A stretch of 64,000 nucleotides of DNA from Patellaria atrata CBS 101060. Lineage: Eukaryota > Ascomycota > Dothideomycetes > Patellariales > Patellariaceae. The stretch lies in NCBI GenBank assembly GCA_010093705.1, contig MU006096.1, positions 863,908 through 927,907 of the forward strand, written 5' to 3'. The notes under the pieces are model-generated. The model did not search any database, was not told the origin of the DNA, and saw only the letters and a list, made by a program, of their open reading frames with translations. Below are positions 34,208 to 48,052 of this stretch, one piece after another. The position numbers and the translations under genes were made by a program. Positions within the stretch are counted from its first letter, which is position 1, and every line of letters begins with the position of its first letter.

Positions 34208-34606
34208 TGGAGGATGTAAGGGGTGGATGGGATTTTGTTCGACTACAACATGGGATGGCAGAACGAGGGCTTGGCGTAACTTCAGGGTGTGTTCGGGAAT
34301 AGTTGAGATATTCAGTTGGAGCTGCATTGCTAATGTCATATACTTATTACTTATTGTGAAGGTTGTATATGCCGTCACTATAAAGCATGATACTGTTGCA
34401 CGAATAAGTTCCGCATGAAATCATAAAGTTAACTATTGATAGGGTGACAACTCAGGACATGATATCTGATTGTCGACAACCCCTAAGGTATGATTTAAAC
34501 GCTATATATTATGAAGTCCGTATCTGCGTTACAAATGGTATATAACTGATCCCAATCTATAAACCCCGAACTCCTACTTATGCGCTCTTGTCTTAACGAT
34601 TTCAAG
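34208..34606. other. Intergenic, nothing recognised
   Basis: Upstream region of the TMEM42-like gene and 3' flank of the Apple-type gene. Confidence 0.45.
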
Positions 34607-36087
34607 TTATTTAGGTAACGGTTGAGAAGGCAACTCCTGAGGTATCCAGCTATTATTTCCCGGCATCTCGTAAGGGACAGGAGGCGTTCCAGCTACCTCG
34701 TGAGCATAGACCGGTGGTCCTCCATAGTATGGTTGCGGTTTGATTTCTATTGGTGGTGCTTGATGAGCCAGAAGTTCAGCCTCGCGGGCTTTTCTTCTAC
34801 GACGCCAGAAAATCACTCCAGCAAGGGCTACTAGCACAACTATTACCCCAATTACCGGTCCAGCAATCCAAGCTTTGCTTGAGCTAGACGATAAATTTGT
34901 GTTGGAATCGGCAGAATTCGTTTGCGAGTCCGCGGATGCACCGGATGATGGTGTTGATGAATCAGAATCGGATGAAGATGTGCCATTGGGATTCTGTCGA
35001 GATCTTTGGGATATGCTGGCAAAGACATAGCCGGGTGCATTGCTCCTCCTCCCGCTAGAACTAAGAAGATAGCAGTTCTTGAACCCACTTTCTAAAGTTG
35101 AGTCGAACATTGCACTCATACAATCGTCGTCGGAGGCGGCACATGCGTCAAAACAGTCTCCTCGGTTATCCTTATGAATAGCGTCAATTACATCAGCATT
35201 GGCTGCCTTGGTATCGCATTTGAGCTCGAACTTGACTGCGTTGTTGCCGGACGTAGTATATGTATCCCCGTCTTCGCAGTTCCCGTCGTCAGGAATGTCA
35301 AGCACGGCTTTGGCGAAGTGGAACATCCCAGGTCTTGATACCACTCTACTGGAAGTATCATTCTTTAAGAAGCAATTGCTGAAACCCACAGCATATTCTT
35401 GCGGATCTCCCCATACAGCCCCAACGCACAACGGTTGACTGTTAGCACAGTAATCCATGCATTCCTCTAGGGTCTGAGCATGCGACTCGCATGCTGCTGA
35501 GTTGCTTGGGCAAAGAGAATTCCCCGGTAGGTCGAATCCACATTTTATTTCGAACTTCATGCCATCGTCCGTCGTAAAGATCGATCCATCGTCAAGTCCG
35601 CATGCAAAATTGTCACCACTTAACTCTAGCTGGGCTGGGTCAGCAACAGCAACTTGCCGGTCATCATTGAATGAGAAGTACGGTTGTGTAATGGGTCCAG
35701 TCTTTTGCCAGCAATTCTTTGTGAGTGGACTGTAAACCGCACCGTAACAAGGGTAGAACGAGTCAGAGCATTTGTCGGCGCATATTTCCAGGCTCTCGAT
35801 GCCTGGGATTGGTTCTCCAATGTTGAAAGTATCGGCATCGGTCTCGCAGAAAGTCGTAAATCTTTGTCCTACATAACTCTCGAAGGTAGAGTTTAGACCA
35901 CAAGCTGAACCAGAACTTTGTCGTATAGCAAGGGCTATTGATCCTCATTGTTAGATAAGAAGAACGTAGAAAGATGAATAACAGTACACGCGTCTCTATA
36001 TTGAAAAGGAATGGACGTACCAGAGCATCGTTGATAGAGTCCAAGTAACGATACAAACCAAAGCTGCTGAACTACAGAAAACCACAT
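34607..36087 (-). CDS. PAN/Apple-type single-pass surface protein with three modules
   Basis: Exons are 36021-36087 and 34607-35934 (464 aa). The 86-nt intron starts GTACGT and ends CAATAG, phase 1. The 22-codon first exon supplies a signal peptide (MWFSVVQQLWFVSLLGLYQR). Three Cys-rich modules follow (about residues 34-145, 146-250 and 250-350). Each has F-x-C at the start, a C-A/D-x-C-S/A-x(3-6)-C core and a CxLK/CWQK/CYLL end, as in fungal PAN/Apple-like lectin domains. A Ser/Asn-rich stalk leads to a transmembrane helix near 380-400 (IGVIVVLVALAGVIFW) with an RRRRK stop. The short cytosolic tail is Pro/Tyr-rich (PYYGGPPVY, PPVPYEM). It probably binds ligands or wall glycans; that is inference. 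Confidence 0.82.
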
Positions 36088-39000
36088 CGCTCGAGTACCT
36101 AGATGCTGCCGTTCCCGGAAAGGCAGAAACCAGGTGAAAAAGAATAACATACCGTGAACTCGGTGTCAAGGGTGTACAGCATATATATTTCTGTCAGATC
36201 GGCCCTGATGGGCCCCCATGGATAAGCATGTTCAACTTTGAACCGATACCGTCTCTTTGGGTTAGAAATAACCTTAGCCTTACGGGATGCATTAAAACGA
36301 CGACCCATCCACGCCATCTTGAGCCACTCCAAACGTCTTTTGAACTTGAATGGACGGAAGCAACCGTAATTGAACCATTATTGGAGGCCTAAAATACAAT
36401 CTCCATCAAATTAACGTGCGCGCGGAAGTGAACAGCGGCAACCAAGCCTTGCAAAGAGCGTGTAGCAACCTGTAAACTGAAAGAATTACGTGCGGATCAT
36501 ACACACATCAGGAACGCAGGGGGTTATGAAGCCATAAGCTAAACCTGGAGAAGACCGGAAGGAAGACTGGGATACAATAGAGAGACTTGGAATCTTATAC
36601 TAGGGATAGAGAGCTTGATGTCTTTATTCCTACCTTACCATTTTCCATCTCCTTTCTGGATTCATTCGCGCAAACCTATCAGAACTTCCATTTGGCATAC
36701 CATTAAAAAGCCGAAGTTACGGTATTCTTCGATATGGTTCGTGTTTCGATAGACGACTAGATATTGTATTACAATAGAGCTAGTCCTGCACGTGCCATGC
36801 GAAGATCTTCGCTTTGTTCAAATGTTATTCTAGCCCCAGCGCTTATAAGGATCTCTAAACAGCCTGAGGTGGCTGAGTGGAATCTTCATATTTTTAGGTA
36901 CCTTCGTCAGCAACAAAGATGGTAAACAAGAATCTGGATAAAGATATTCCGCAAACAACAGTCTGAATTCTAAAAATCTTTGACCACGATTTCTATAATC
37001 GAGGAGGTATACCAGCACCGTTGACTAACTGGGTTCTCCCAGCGTTGTCAAAACATCTCCGTTCATGCCTTACCCGTCATGGTTTTGATCTCAAACGACT
37101 TGTCCTGCAACGTTATGCAGAGCTGTTATGCTTCCCTTGATCGGATTTCTCCTCTGCAGCATGACGAACTGACGAACTGATTAGCTCCGCAATCAAGAAG
37201 AGCAATGTACTCCATACTTAAGTACCAATCGCGAGCAAGTATGAGCCGAGCCCACTGTTGGTGTCGTTGTTAGTCCTCAGCCGCGACTGTGCCGCAGTCT
37301 CACATTGGCGTTTTGCTGAATATGCAGCTCAATAGCAATACAAAACATGTACAGTATGGTGATGAGGTATGTTTTGACATTACATTCCCATTATATGGTT
37401 AATAGGTAGTAAAAATCGAGATCAGTTTTCTTTGAGTGTTGATATTAGGAGCCGCTTTAGTTCTAACGCTGATACTTTAGTGTCGTTTGTTCCAACCTAG
37501 AAATCCGGATTAGGTTGCTGGATTCTTTGCCTTATTTTTCATTAAAGATGTCCGGTTTGCTCCGGGTTTTTAAGTACCAACAGAATTTGAGACAGATCGG
37601 AAGCGGTCTTTCCCTTAGGGCTTTAACTGTGTACTGACAAATACCTAGCTAGAGGACTAGAAATCGTTCAGTCTTGAGTTAAGGCGAGAAGAGTGATTCG
37701 GAAAGTGTTCATACCAGTGTTACTGATGAATGTTTTACCAAAAACGGGTGGCGATAATCGCATTGATTTCCTCTTGAAGATTGTTTAGCGATGCATATTT
37801 CTAATTTATATTGAGCCATCCTGTGATCTGTAAAGAAGGTCAAGAGAATTCATTAGCCAAAAGTCCTTGGACTCCAACTTCCAATGATGTATAAAGCTCC
37901 TGGTAACCGCAAGATGCTTCAGTAAGTCTGTCATTGATATGAGTATGAAACTGAAGAGCTCACTGACATATATAGCATTTTCGTTTTCGCCTCGCCAGTC
38001 TAACTTCTGGGTAGTCTGAAATTCTGGGCCCGAGTATTGAAGTTGAGTCAAAGTATATCTAGGGAAATAGATCAATTTGAGCTTTTTGCAAATCCGACAC
38101 CTCATTTCCTTCGTCAATATGAGTTTTTACTTGGTCCCTTAGATCCTTCGTTCCTAGTCATATTCTCTTCGTAATCTTGCAGGTTTTATGCTTGCCATAG
38201 GCCTTTTCGGAGATCCAGAACCTTTAACTGTTAGAGGTATCCTACCACTACCCTTCTATGGCAGGCCTCGGGTTCTTAGGGCTTTGTCCGTCCCTATTAC
38301 AACAATGAAGAGACCAACTATATGTATGCGTTTGGTAACAGCGGGAGTCAGACATCACTAGCACGGAAGGTCATTTTGGTCGAAAGAGAGAGTACTCTTT
38401 GTACGAACGTGGAGTTTCTTATTATCGAACAACAGCCGTATGATGATCTGAAAAATGAACAGTGACATTGCGCGAGGAACAAATTCCCCTGGAAATTTAT
38501 TTGAAAACATCGGTGTTTGGTGGGGTATAAAGGCCTTACCCCCTCCCGATTTGAATTAAGGAACATGAGGATCTACTGTATTTTGTAGACGGTGAGATGT
38601 TATTATTCCATAACGTTTACCGCCTATTCTATATTTCAGTCGTTTCCGATTTAAGCTTCCTTTTGTGAGCCCTTGGCGGCTTTCGCAATGAGCTTGTGCC
38701 TCTTAGTTATGGAAATCGTTCCATTGCTCAAATATCGAGTGATATTTCATCATATTTTAACCTCCTAACTTGCATTATTGAAGAAGAGTCGATAATAACT
38801 TAACAGTAAGTGGCAATGAAACCCTCAAAATGTTCTCTCTCTTCAAGTCTCTTTAGATACTTGTACATGAGTATATGCATTACAACCATCATCCACCTAA
38901 CGGTTCTTAGGTGTTTTAGGTGTTGAATCGGCCGTCTGGAGGTCCCATGGTTAAAAGGTTACCCGCAACATCCGTGTAGTTTATTTTTCTCGCACTGAAT

Positions 39001-39520
39001 AGCTTTCTTTAGCCATATTCAGCAGGTAGGTAGTTGGAATAATTGCCGTAATGTATGGGTTGAAGATCGATAATCTTTGGTGGTGGTGGGAATACTTGGC
39101 AGAAGGCGGAAAGGACGGGATGGACGGGAAGACGGCTAGAAGGTTGCTTAAAGGCTCCAAAGCCGACTTGGCTTTTCTTGTCATAAACTATCCCGCCCAT
39201 ACCACGGTTGCACCGTTGACGTATTTGATCAACCATTCCCTAATTAGGCATATAGACATGTTTACTGTACCTTATCTCTTCTTCCGCAATGTCATTTTCT
39301 TCTATCTTAAGGTGGCACGAGCGAATAATCATGGTTTCCCCCTCAGCAGCACTCCGACGTAACCCTGTGGTGTGACGAGTGTTAATATGGTGTTAGCGAT
39401 ATGTATATTGATACCCCCAATTGATAGTTTAAATCATGATTCTTAAGCGATTTATCCCCAAGCTTTTGCTTCTTTTGCAGATACACAAGACTATCGCCGC
39501 TTCTCCTTATTGTTAATACC
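36088..39520. other. 3.4-kb interval with no recognisable gene
   Basis: Short open stretches only (for example 36099-36332 and 37806-38117, both on -), none with a domain or plausible splicing. No transposon ends or long repeats were seen. The last part (39400-39520) is the PTR2 promoter and leader. Confidence 0.5.
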
Positions 39521-41501
39521 ATGTCTGCAGCAGCAGCTCAGAATGCTGCCGATGCTGCAGGCCATCATGAACCAAAAGCTGTTGTATCCCTTGATGAAAA
39601 GCAAGAGGACGAACATAAGGAACATTATACCGGTAGTGTTCGAACGTCCACAGTCTCCGAGGATCAAGCTGGCGACAAGCCAACAGAGGAGGATCTAGCT
39701 ACGCTCTCTAGAGTCTCTGGACCTATTCCATGGACGGCGTACACAATTGCTTTCGTTGAATTATGTGAACGGTTTGGCTATTACGGCTGCGCAATCATAT
39801 GTAAGCTATCTCTTGAAACTATCAATGTTAACAACTGCTGAGAGACAACGATAGACGTCAACTTCATTCAGCATCCACTCCCAGATGGCTCAAACACAGG
39901 AGCCGGGCATTCAGGTCAATCCGGAGCATTGGATATGGGGCAAAGAGCATCCTTCGGACTAACCACGTTCAACAGCTTCTGGGCGTATACGACCCCCTTG
40001 CTAGGTGCCTATGTAGCTGATGAATATCTTGGTCGGTACAAGACCATCTTCTGGGCTATCTTCCTCGCAATATGTGGACATATTATCCTTGTGATTTCGG
40101 CCATTCCACCTGTTATCGTTCATTCAAAAACAGCTGTTGGGATTTTCAGTGTTGGATTAATCCTGCTTGGTTTAGGAACAGGATGCTTCAAGTCGAATAT
40201 ATCACCCCTTATTGCTGAGCAGTATAAGGAAACCAGATTACGCGTTTCCGTGGATCCAAAAACCGGAGAAAGAGTCATCCATGATCCGAACATTACTCTG
40301 TCTCGGATCTTCTTGTACTTTTATCTTATGATTAACGTCGGGTCACTCACTGGGCAGATCTCTATGGTTTACGTGGAGAAGTACGTTGGGTTTTGGCTTG
40401 CCTTCATGCTTCCAACTGTTCTATTTTGTTTTTGTCCCATTGTTCTTTTCGCATGCCGGAATAAATATCATCTTACGCCTCCTACGGGATCGATCTTGGG
40501 GAAGTCCGTTAAATTGCTAGCATATGCTACCAAAGGAAGATGGTCTATGAACCCGGCAAAAACGTAAGTCTCCCTGTTATGACTGGTACAAGGCCGATAT
40601 TGTATCTAATATTCTCTTACAGGAGACGTAACATGCGTGATGAAAGTTTTTGGGAGGACATCAAGCCAAGTAAATTGGGCGCCAATAAACCAGCATGGAT
40701 GGATTTCGACGATGCCTGGGTCGACCAAGTAGCCAGAGGGTTTAAAGCCTGCACAGTCTTCGCATGGATACCGCTTTACTGTATGTTCAATCAGCTCTAT
40801 CCCGAAAATAGTCATCCTAACACTTCCCAGGGCTCGCTTATAACCAAATGAACAACAACCTAACCTCGCAAGCCGCAACGATGGAACTAAACGGCGTCCC
40901 GAACGATGTAATCAACAATCTCAATCCTCTCTCTCTTATCATCTTCATCCCACTTGTCGACAACTTCCTCTACCCTGGACTCCGCAAGCTTGGCATCAAA
41001 TTCACGCCCGTCAAGCGCATCGCCTTCGGATTTATTCTTGCTTCACTTGCTATGGTCTCTGCTACCGTCGTGCAGTACTATATTTACAAGCTCGGTCCGT
41101 GCGGCAACCATGCCAACGACTGCGAGAATATTCCCGCGCCTATCAACGTCTGGGTACAGACGCTACCGTACGTGTTGATTGGCTTTTCAGAGATCTTCAC
41201 CTCTATCACGGGACTGGAGTACGCGTTTACCAAAGCGCCGACGAATATGCGGTCACTGGTTACCGGGGTGTGGCATTTCCAGTCAGCCATCAGCAGTGCG
41301 CTTGGACAAGCGCTCGTTTCCCTAGCGGAAGATCCGTTACTGATTTGGAATTATGGTGTCGTAGCCGTACTGGCTTTCCTGGGAGGTGTAGGCTTCTGGT
41401 TGAGTTTGAAGAAGGTTGATGCCCGGGAGGATGAGCTGAATATGTTGCCGGATAGTACCTATATCGGGAAGGATAGGAGACATAGTTCTGCGAATGTGTA
41501 A
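39521..41501 (+). CDS. ptr2: Proton-coupled di/tripeptide transporter, PTR2 family
   Basis: Exons are 39521-39800, 39855-40563, 40623-40780 and 40831-41501 (605 aa). Introns are 54, 59 and 50 nt. A plasma-membrane POT/PTR symporter of about 12 helices. Signatures: the E-x-x-E-R-F-x-Y-Y motif (ELCERFGYYG), the long PTR2 signature (NSFWAYTTPLLGAYVADEYL and GRYKTIF), FYLMINVGSL, and WLAYNQMNNNL spanning the last splice junction. The N terminus is a charged cytosolic tail of about 70 residues (DEKQEDEHKEH) where ubiquitination usually acts. Length is typical for fungal PTR2. Confidence 0.95.
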
Positions 41502-41829
41502 AATAAATCTTAAGCAGATTCTGTAGACTTCTAGTCACGACAAATAAGTAATAAATAAGGACAATATTCCGTGAATGCGACTGCATATTAGCTCGTTAGA
41601 CATCCGATTATACATGTAACAAACCATAACATCGCCTTGAAAATCTGCTCCACGTGGAACCAATACAGATGAGGCCCAAACGGGGTCCTCATCAAAAGCT
41701 CCAGCATCGATAGTGCCTTAAAACGTAATGCGTTGTACATAGCTGTTCCATCAGATTTGTCGATCAATCGAAAGATGTGCTTTTGATATTCGCTAATATT
41801 AACCATACATGTATTACAAGGCGTGACTA
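41502..41829. other. Convergent 3' flanks of PTR2 and the p24 gene
   Basis: About 330 bp. Nothing recognised. Confidence 0.5.
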
Positions 41830-42626
41830 TCATACAACGCGTTTGACCTATCTCTATTAGCCTCATTTGATAGAATGCCAGATACTACAAACTCACCTCA
41901 AAGAATCGCTTCAACCACCAAACCTGGAATATACCCTCTGCGCCCAGAACCATCAATTGAAAGATACTCCACCACTTAACTCTAGCGTTTGTGCTCTCAG
42001 CGGTATTCCTATGCGTTCTTTCACGGACAACAATGTAGGCTTGTTCGTCCTTGACCTGGGTGATAAGTTCCGACAGTTGGCGCACTATTTCAAACCTCCA
42101 TTAGCAAACCGTTGTTTCGATTTGAATTGATGCTTGAGAATGTCACATACCCTCCTTCTCTAACGGATCTTGCGGCGCCTCTGACTCAGGCACATACACG
42201 ATCCCATGGACATTGAAGCTGACTTCCTTGGTGTTCGCACTCCAATGCTCATTGCTGAAGCAATACGTCCATTTTCCGTCCAGATGTGCTGTAAAGGAGT
42301 GCTCGCCAGAAGATACTGCGCGCTCGTGCACTTGGAAGGAGTTCGAGGGCGTTTGGATCTGGTCACGTTAGCATTGCTGCCATAATAAACATAATTACCG
42401 TCACGGGGCTGTTTGGCCGAAAGAGATGGTGCGTTACCCAAAAATCGATATCCAAATTCCCACTCCCGCCAAATTCCCTGTCGCCGACCTGGAACGTGAC
42501 CGTCATCTTGTCATCCGTGTGCAGGTTCTCGTGGAAGCATTCGCGCGTGTGCGCCTTCATCTGGATGTTGTGGGCCGATGATAGACCCACAAAGGCCGTA
42601 AGGACGGTTAGGCTTGAGAACAACAT
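41830..42626 (-). CDS. p24/emp24 family COPII cargo receptor (Erp-type)
   Basis: Exons are 42438-42626, 42151-42358, 41897-42084 and 41830-41847 (200 aa). Intron 1 uses GTAACG at 42437 because this aligns gap-free with the Emp24 string DFDITSPDGHK. Signal peptide: MLFSSLTVLTAFVGLSSA. The GOLD domain follows (KAHTRECFHENL, VTFQVGDREFGG, GKWTYCFSNEHWS), then a coiled coil (LEKEGVRQLSELITQVKDEQ), RTHRNTAESTNARVKWWS and a membrane helix. The last exon is 18 nt and encodes VKRVV plus stop, giving the tail RFFEVKRVV with the FF and basic COPI-type signals. p24 proteins cycle between ER and Golgi. An upstream ATG at 42725 would add 33 residues before the signal peptide and is less likely. Confidence 0.9.
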
Positions 42627-43187
42627 GACTGCGGTGGGTGAGGAAGAGGTGTTGTTGTCGGTGTGCTGCTCTCGTATATTCTCCTTTGCGTATTCAGATG
42701 CCACATGGAATTTTGGGATGTGCACGGGCCAACGCTTCTCCTTTTTCTAGATAGGGATTGCGGAGCGGAGGTCTTCTTTCTACCACAATGGTACGCGAAG
42801 TATAAATAACTTCATCAAAGTGGTGAATGATAAAACTTCCAAATAGCTTCGTTGTAATGAGTATCAGTATGCATGATAATGGGATAGTATACTAACTGTT
42901 ACAAACTGGCTACCTGTTGTCAAAAATCCCATTAGCTCACTCAAGTAGTCTTTCATACAATTCAGATGGTAACTCTATCAACTTATCAGTTTTCCATCTC
43001 ACTTATCTCTGGTCGCGTCATTACAAACAAAAAAGTCGCATCAAATGTTCGTTTCCACATGATTCCTGTGTTATGTCACGTTCACACAAACGCTCCAACG
43101 CGCTTTCCTTTACTGGCTCCTATAAATATATTTCCTCTATGCTTATTTCTCTCTCCAGCATCTCACCTCTCTTAGATTCATTCCACG
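42627..43187. other. Intergenic between p24 and Myb-like genes
   Basis: Divergent promoter region. A TATAAATATA string lies near 43130 ahead of the + strand gene. Nothing else was recognised. Confidence 0.45.
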
Positions 43188-43571
43188 ATGTATTACATCC
43201 AAGAAAGAGGTAAAGTGCCACTTCCATTGACAGAGTCCAACACTCCAAGAGGAAGGGCACCGTCAACCGAATCAAACCAAATCAGCTTAACCTCACTCTT
43301 GCTCGGAAGGGGCATTCAAGACGCGGTGAAGAAGCCTAAAGGCCGGGTAAGTCTTTCAATACAATAGATGGAATGTTCAGGATGCTTTCTATCCCAATCG
43401 GTTCGCACCCGGCCCGACATCGGATTGATTGTTGTAATGGCATATCGAAGTTGCTTCCCAACAAACGTCATCATAGACATCTTATCATTAACGGCCATTC
43501 TAAGGTCACGTGCATTGCGTATCCACGCTAATCCTAATAGAAGTACCTCGTTGTCAGACATCGAAACCCAG

Positions 43572-44660
43572 GTGGCCTCAAGGCACCATCCCCAGCCGCA
43601 GACGCACCCGCTCAACCTGCAGAGGCACCAGCTGCCGAACCCGCTCCGGTAGAGGAGAAGAAGTCCGACGAACCGCCGAAAGAAGAAGATAAGAAATCTG
43701 ATCCTCATTCTTTCACGGAAGAAGAAGACACCCAGCTTCGCGAACTGAAGGCATCCAACACCTCCTGGAAAGAAATCTCCAAGACGCTCGACAAACCCAT
43801 AGGAGTGCTCAAGAAGCGCTTTCACGAGCTTGAGGCGAAGAACGAAACCCAAAGCAAAGATCCTGAACCGGACCCCAAAGCCGAAGCTGCGAAAGCCAAA
43901 GCGGAAGCGAAGAAAGCGAGAGCAGAAGAAAAGAAGGCAAAGGGTCTAGCGGCAAAAGCGGCCAAGGAAGCTAAGCAAGCGGAAGAAGAAGCAAAGGAAA
44001 AGGAAAAGGAAAAGGAAAAGGAAAAGGAAAAGGAAAAGGAAAAGGAAAAGGAAAAGGAAAAGGAAAAGGAAAAGGAAAAGGAAAAGGNNNNNNNNNNNNN
44101 NNNNNNNNNNNNNNNNNNNNNNNNNNNNNNNNNNNNNNNNNNNNNNNNNNNNNNNNNNNNNNNNNNNNNNNNNNNNNNNNNNNNNNNAGGAAAAGGAAAA
44201 GGAAAAGGAAAAGGAAAAGGAAAAGGAAAAGGAAAAGGAAAAGGAAAAGGAAAAGGAAAAGGAAAAGGAAAAGGAAAAGGAAGAGGAAGCAGAAGAGATG
44301 CCTCGAACAGAGTCCATCGCCAAATGGGCCGATGAAGCAAAAGCAGCGACCGTGATGCCAGAGGCAAAGGCATCTTCGAAAGCGGGTTCCTCCAAAGCGG
44401 GATCAGCAACTATGGCCCCAACCGTCGTCACTCTCGAGGCGGATGAATATTTCAGTTTTGACGAGGTGAGTTAGCTACTCCTCAGTTGCGTATTTAGCGA
44501 ACGAAGTGTTGATTTGAAGTAGCTCGTCCTCATAACAGAACTCATGCGTAAGGACTACTCGGGCCTCTGGCAGCGCGTCTCATCCATGTTCTACAACAAG
44601 ACCGGCCGTCGTATCCATCCGCTCGACATCAAGGAGAAGATCACCGGGTCGTCGGAATGA
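43572..44660 (+). CDS. Myb/SANT-like protein with an expanded Lys-Glu repeat; 5' exon uncertain
   Basis: The clear part consists of 43572-44087, a gap, 44188-44465 and, after a GTGAGT...GAAGTAG intron, 44523-44660. An Ala/Pro-rich start (APAQPAEAPAAEPAPVEE) leads to a Myb-like helix set: HSFTEEEDTQLRELKASNTS, WKEISKTLDK, GVLKKRFHEL. A Lys/Ala/Glu helix then runs into a pure GAAAAG hexanucleotide repeat encoding Lys-Glu. After the gap come RTESIAKWADEAK, LEADEYFSFDEL, LWQRVSSMFYNKTGRRIHPL and DIKEKITGSSE. The 5' exon could be 43188-43346 (MYYIQERGKVPLPL), but its phase does not fit either acceptor (43557 or 43571), so an extra exon or an error is likely. Probably nuclear. Confidence 0.7.
43990..44283 (+). 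repeat. (GAAAAG)n coding microsatellite around an assembly gap
   Basis: Uninterrupted GAAAAG units run into the N block from the left and out on the right. They encode Lys-Glu in the frame of both flanks. The true copy number is unknown. Confidence 0.95.
44088..44187. other. Assembly gap (100 N)
   Basis: Placed inside the hexanucleotide repeat. A 100-N spacer is not a multiple of three, so the right side appears out of frame (Gly-Lys instead of Glu-Lys) only because of the placeholder length. Confidence 0.97.
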
Positions 44661-45379
44661 GATTTCCTTGGACTCATTGTCAACCGGTGCTAACTTCAAC
44701 TCTCTGCATGATCCGGAGTTCAACACCTATCTCACTGTCAAGTTTCGGTCCGCTCATGATATTGCGTCTTTGCAACCCCTTCGTCCCAACCTTTGAACCC
44801 GCTTTCACGAACGCATTCGGAATAATCCTCATTGAACTTCGACAACCCCCTTCGCTCATCATGTCAGCAGAATCCGTTACAGCTCAAATGGCCGTCTTCA
44901 TGAACTCTTGCAACCACCCAGTCGACATAAATCGTGGCGTTAGTCGGTTTCAACCCAGATGTTTCCGTCGTGGTCGGTCTTTAAATAATTCCCTTACTTT
45001 CCTTCTCTCTTCTTCGGTTCTCCTTCTTTCTCTTTTCCGCTCCACATGAACTCTCGCAATGAAATGCAGCTCAAGGCAATCCGAGACTGGCTCGACAAGA
45101 ATCCCATCCTCTATCTTTTTCAGCTTTCGACTTGCTCTCATGGAGATCCCGGCCGCCACAATCTTGGAAAGATGAAGGTAAAGCGAAGAGTTAGGAAAGG
45201 GGATTCGTTGGACGGTTCCCACGTCGTAGACGCATTGCTCAAGACAGCCCTGCAATGAGTCCTTCGTCTCTGTTCTTCCAGGTGGACAAGCATACCGTGC
45301 TGTGAGATGTAGGACACGGGATTAGTCCTAGGAGTTCTCAGTAGTCACTAGACAGATCAAATCAAATCAGTAATCCAAT

Positions 45380-45421
<42 letters not shown>

Positions 45422-45671
45422 AGGTGCACGTGAAAAAACCGTCCAATGCAAAGAAAATAAATATTCCCACCCGCCCCAGAGTCAAAGGTTCTAGATCTAT
45501 GTCTAGCCTAGTGAATAAACAGACCATCTAGTAATGTAGCCTCCATTTCATGTCATGTCATGCCATGATCCTATCCACCGCCAGCAAACCAACCATTCCC
45601 CGGAACCCAGAAAAACAGGAAACCTACCGCCCGTCTGACCCTCCCTCATAGCACCCCACCAGCGGATCCCA
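44661..45671. other. Intergenic, with a TC/AC microsatellite
   Basis: About 1 kb. A (TC)n-(AC)n tract lies at 45379-45421. No gene was recognised; open stretches at 44657-45258 lack any domain. Confidence 0.5.
45379..45421. repeat. Compound (TC)n(AC)n microsatellite
   Basis: About 12 TC followed by about 9 AC units, seen directly. Confidence 0.95.

Positions 45672-48052
<2,381 letters not shown>

Noticed and set aside
36864-36885. tRNA-like start (TGGCTGAGTGG)
   Set aside because: It resembles the D-arm of tRNA-Ser/Leu, but no B box or acceptor stem follows.
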